A DNA stretch of 15,023 nt from an uncultured euryarchaeote (GTDB taxonomy: Archaea > Thermoplasmatota > Poseidoniia > Poseidoniales > Poseidoniaceae), in the NCBI GenBank assembly GCA_937892665.1, contig CALBJF010000121.1, positions 1-15,023 of the forward strand, in the 5' to 3' direction. A program made the translations under genes and the position numbers. Below, piece by piece: positions 14,069-15,023 of the stretch (position 1 is its first letter; each line of letters begins with the position of its first letter). Below the pieces are notes generated by a model. The model did not search any database and had not been told where the DNA came from. It saw only the letters and a program-made list of their open reading frames with translations.

Positions 14069-14974
14069 TCAAGAACTTGGGGTTTCAGCCGCACTATCCT
14101 CTTTATCGGGATTTAGGAAATTAGTTTCGATAAGTTCAACGTCTGGATACTTACTTTCATACCATTGCTTCAATCGGTCCATGATTCCTTGAAGCAACTT
14201 TGGTACGACGATTACTATGGCAGTTCCTGAACCAGTAATTCCGGCAGCGCGAGCACTATTTACGAGCGCATCATTTGTCATAATCCGCCCTTTGACATCG
14301 CCGGTTGCACCAATGACGCCTCTTCCATTCATCGTTAATGCGACAAGTTCATTTTCTTCCTGTAATGCATTAAGTGCTTGAATGAAGTGTTGTTGATGAG
14401 GAATGAAATCCTCAAGCGAGGGTCGTTTTTCTCTCGGCCCTCTTGAGACAATAAGAACATCCCAATCTTCTTCCTTCGGGCCATCGCCTTCGAGAAGGAT
14501 TCCTTCCCGTACATTAGGTTGATTCGCATCGATGAGTTTCCATCCCGGTGTTGCACAAGCCCAGGTGTCATCAACGCTTCCTGTCAATGTAATTCCAGAA
14601 TCGAGTTGTGCATCAACGGCAATTGAAACAATATCTGCCAATTCAAGATGAATTTCAGTTGCATCGCAGAGAGCCCGAACTGCTGCAACACATAACGCAG
14701 AAGACGATTTCAGACCTTGAGCGATTGGAATCTTTGATTGAACAGCCCAATGGATATCTTCTTCTGGAATTGGTAGTTCATGGCCTGCTTTCTTCCATGA
14801 TTGAACAACGAAGGAGAGAATTCGATCCCCATCCTCGAGATCTCTTTTACTCGGTTTATCAAGCAAACGAATCGCCAATGGCAAATCAAGAGACATGCTG
14901 GCGCCATAACCTGTTCCCGCAGCATGAAGTAGGCTACAAGCACCATGTGCGCGCCCTCTCCCCAATATTGCCAT
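14069..14974 (-). CDS. aroK: Archaeal-type shikimate kinase (GHMP family)
   Basis: This enzyme phosphorylates shikimate to shikimate 3-phosphate with ATP. It belongs to the GHMP kinase superfamily, the archaeal replacement for the bacterial P-loop shikimate kinase. The N-terminus GRGRAHGACSLLHAAGTG fits the family start. The ATP-binding loop is IPIAQGLKSSSA (82-93), TGSVDDTWA (131-139) follows, and the third motif is GITGSGTAIVIVV (245-257). It has 301 residues, slightly longer than average through an acidic C-terminal tail. ATG 14974 has a GGAGC site 7 nt upstream. The frame is open further to the window edge, but the family start and the ribosome site support this ATG. It is the first complete gene of the leftward operon with chorismate synthase and aspartate kinase. 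Confidence 0.93.
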   Translation of the reverse strand: MAILGRGRAHGACSLLHAAGTGYGASMSLDLPLAIRLLDKPSKRDLEDGDRILSFVVQSWKKAGHELPIPEEDIHWAVQSKIPIAQGLKSSSALCVAAVRALCDATEIHLELADIVSIAVDAQLDSGITLTGSVDDTWACATPGWKLIDANQPNVREGILLEGDGPKEEDWDVLIVSRGPREKRPSLEDFIPHQQHFIQALNALQEENELVALTMNGRGVIGATGDVKGRIMTNDALVNSARAAGITGSGTAIVIVVPKLLQGIMDRLKQWYESKYPDVELIETNFLNPDKEDSAAETPSS

Positions 14975-14976
14975 GT

Positions 14977-15023
14977 TTAGCGCTCCACTGACGATGCAGA
15001 GACGCTTACGCCAATATGGCGGG
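14977..15023 (-). CDS. Possible 3' end of an upstream co-directional gene
   Basis: One frame is open from the window edge and ends in TAA (14979-14977), 2 nt before the shikimate kinase ATG. Only 14 residues are visible, so no product can be named. The tight spacing is what one expects inside an operon, and other aromatic-pathway genes often lie there. A 14-codon open frame could equally be chance. Confidence 0.25.
   Translation of the reverse strand, partial: RHIGVSVSASSVER

Noticed and set aside
1138..14974. Link between the reductase-like operon and the aromatic biosynthesis operon
   Set aside because: Both concern aromatic compounds, but they are on opposite strands, far apart and separated by the MoxR cassette. 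Nothing in the sequence ties them together.

Overview
The window looks like a chromosomal segment of a marine euryarchaeon, most likely Marine Group II (Poseidoniia); this is an inference without any database search. Four things support it. The shikimate kinase is the archaeal GHMP-type enzyme rather than the bacterial P-loop type. Start codons are preceded by GGAGG/GAGGTGAT-like sites, usually with about 7 nt between the core and the start. The one wide intergenic gap carries an archaeal TATA-like box. Secreted proteins end in an acidic or Ser-rich linker, a short LP(S/T)V-hydrophobic segment and a charged tail. Base composition is moderate and fairly even, except for one GC-rich Ala/Pro-coding tract. 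The window is almost fully coding, with no RNA genes, insertion sequences or CRISPR arrays seen.

Left part (1-6482, + strand): the 3' part of a subtilisin-like serine protease is followed by a three-gene molybdenum hydroxylase operon (small [2Fe-2S] subunit, large molybdopterin subunit, FAD subunit). The FAD subunit contains a cysteine-bearing insertion that matches the extra [4Fe-4S] cluster of 4-hydroxybenzoyl-CoA reductase, which points to that branch rather than to ordinary xanthine or CO dehydrogenases. The large subunit has unusual N- and C-terminal extensions. An unrecognised secreted, membrane-anchored protein is translationally coupled to the FAD gene.

Middle part (6619-11635, + strand): after a 136-bp gap with a promoter-like box and two small hairpins comes a four-gene MoxR cassette. 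It comprises a DUF4350-like membrane protein, a MoxR AAA+ ATPase with a striking Ala/Pro-rich N-terminus, a DUF58 protein and a six-helix membrane protein. Such cassettes are thought to act as chaperone-like systems that mature or insert cofactors in protein complexes. A link to the neighbouring molybdenum hydroxylase is possible but unproven.

Right part (11640-15023, - strand): a convergent operon, read right to left, encodes archaeal shikimate kinase, chorismate synthase and aspartate kinase. Archaea that make 3-dehydroquinate from aspartate semialdehyde need aspartate kinase at the head of the aromatic pathway, so this grouping makes metabolic sense. The two convergent blocks end only 4 bp apart.
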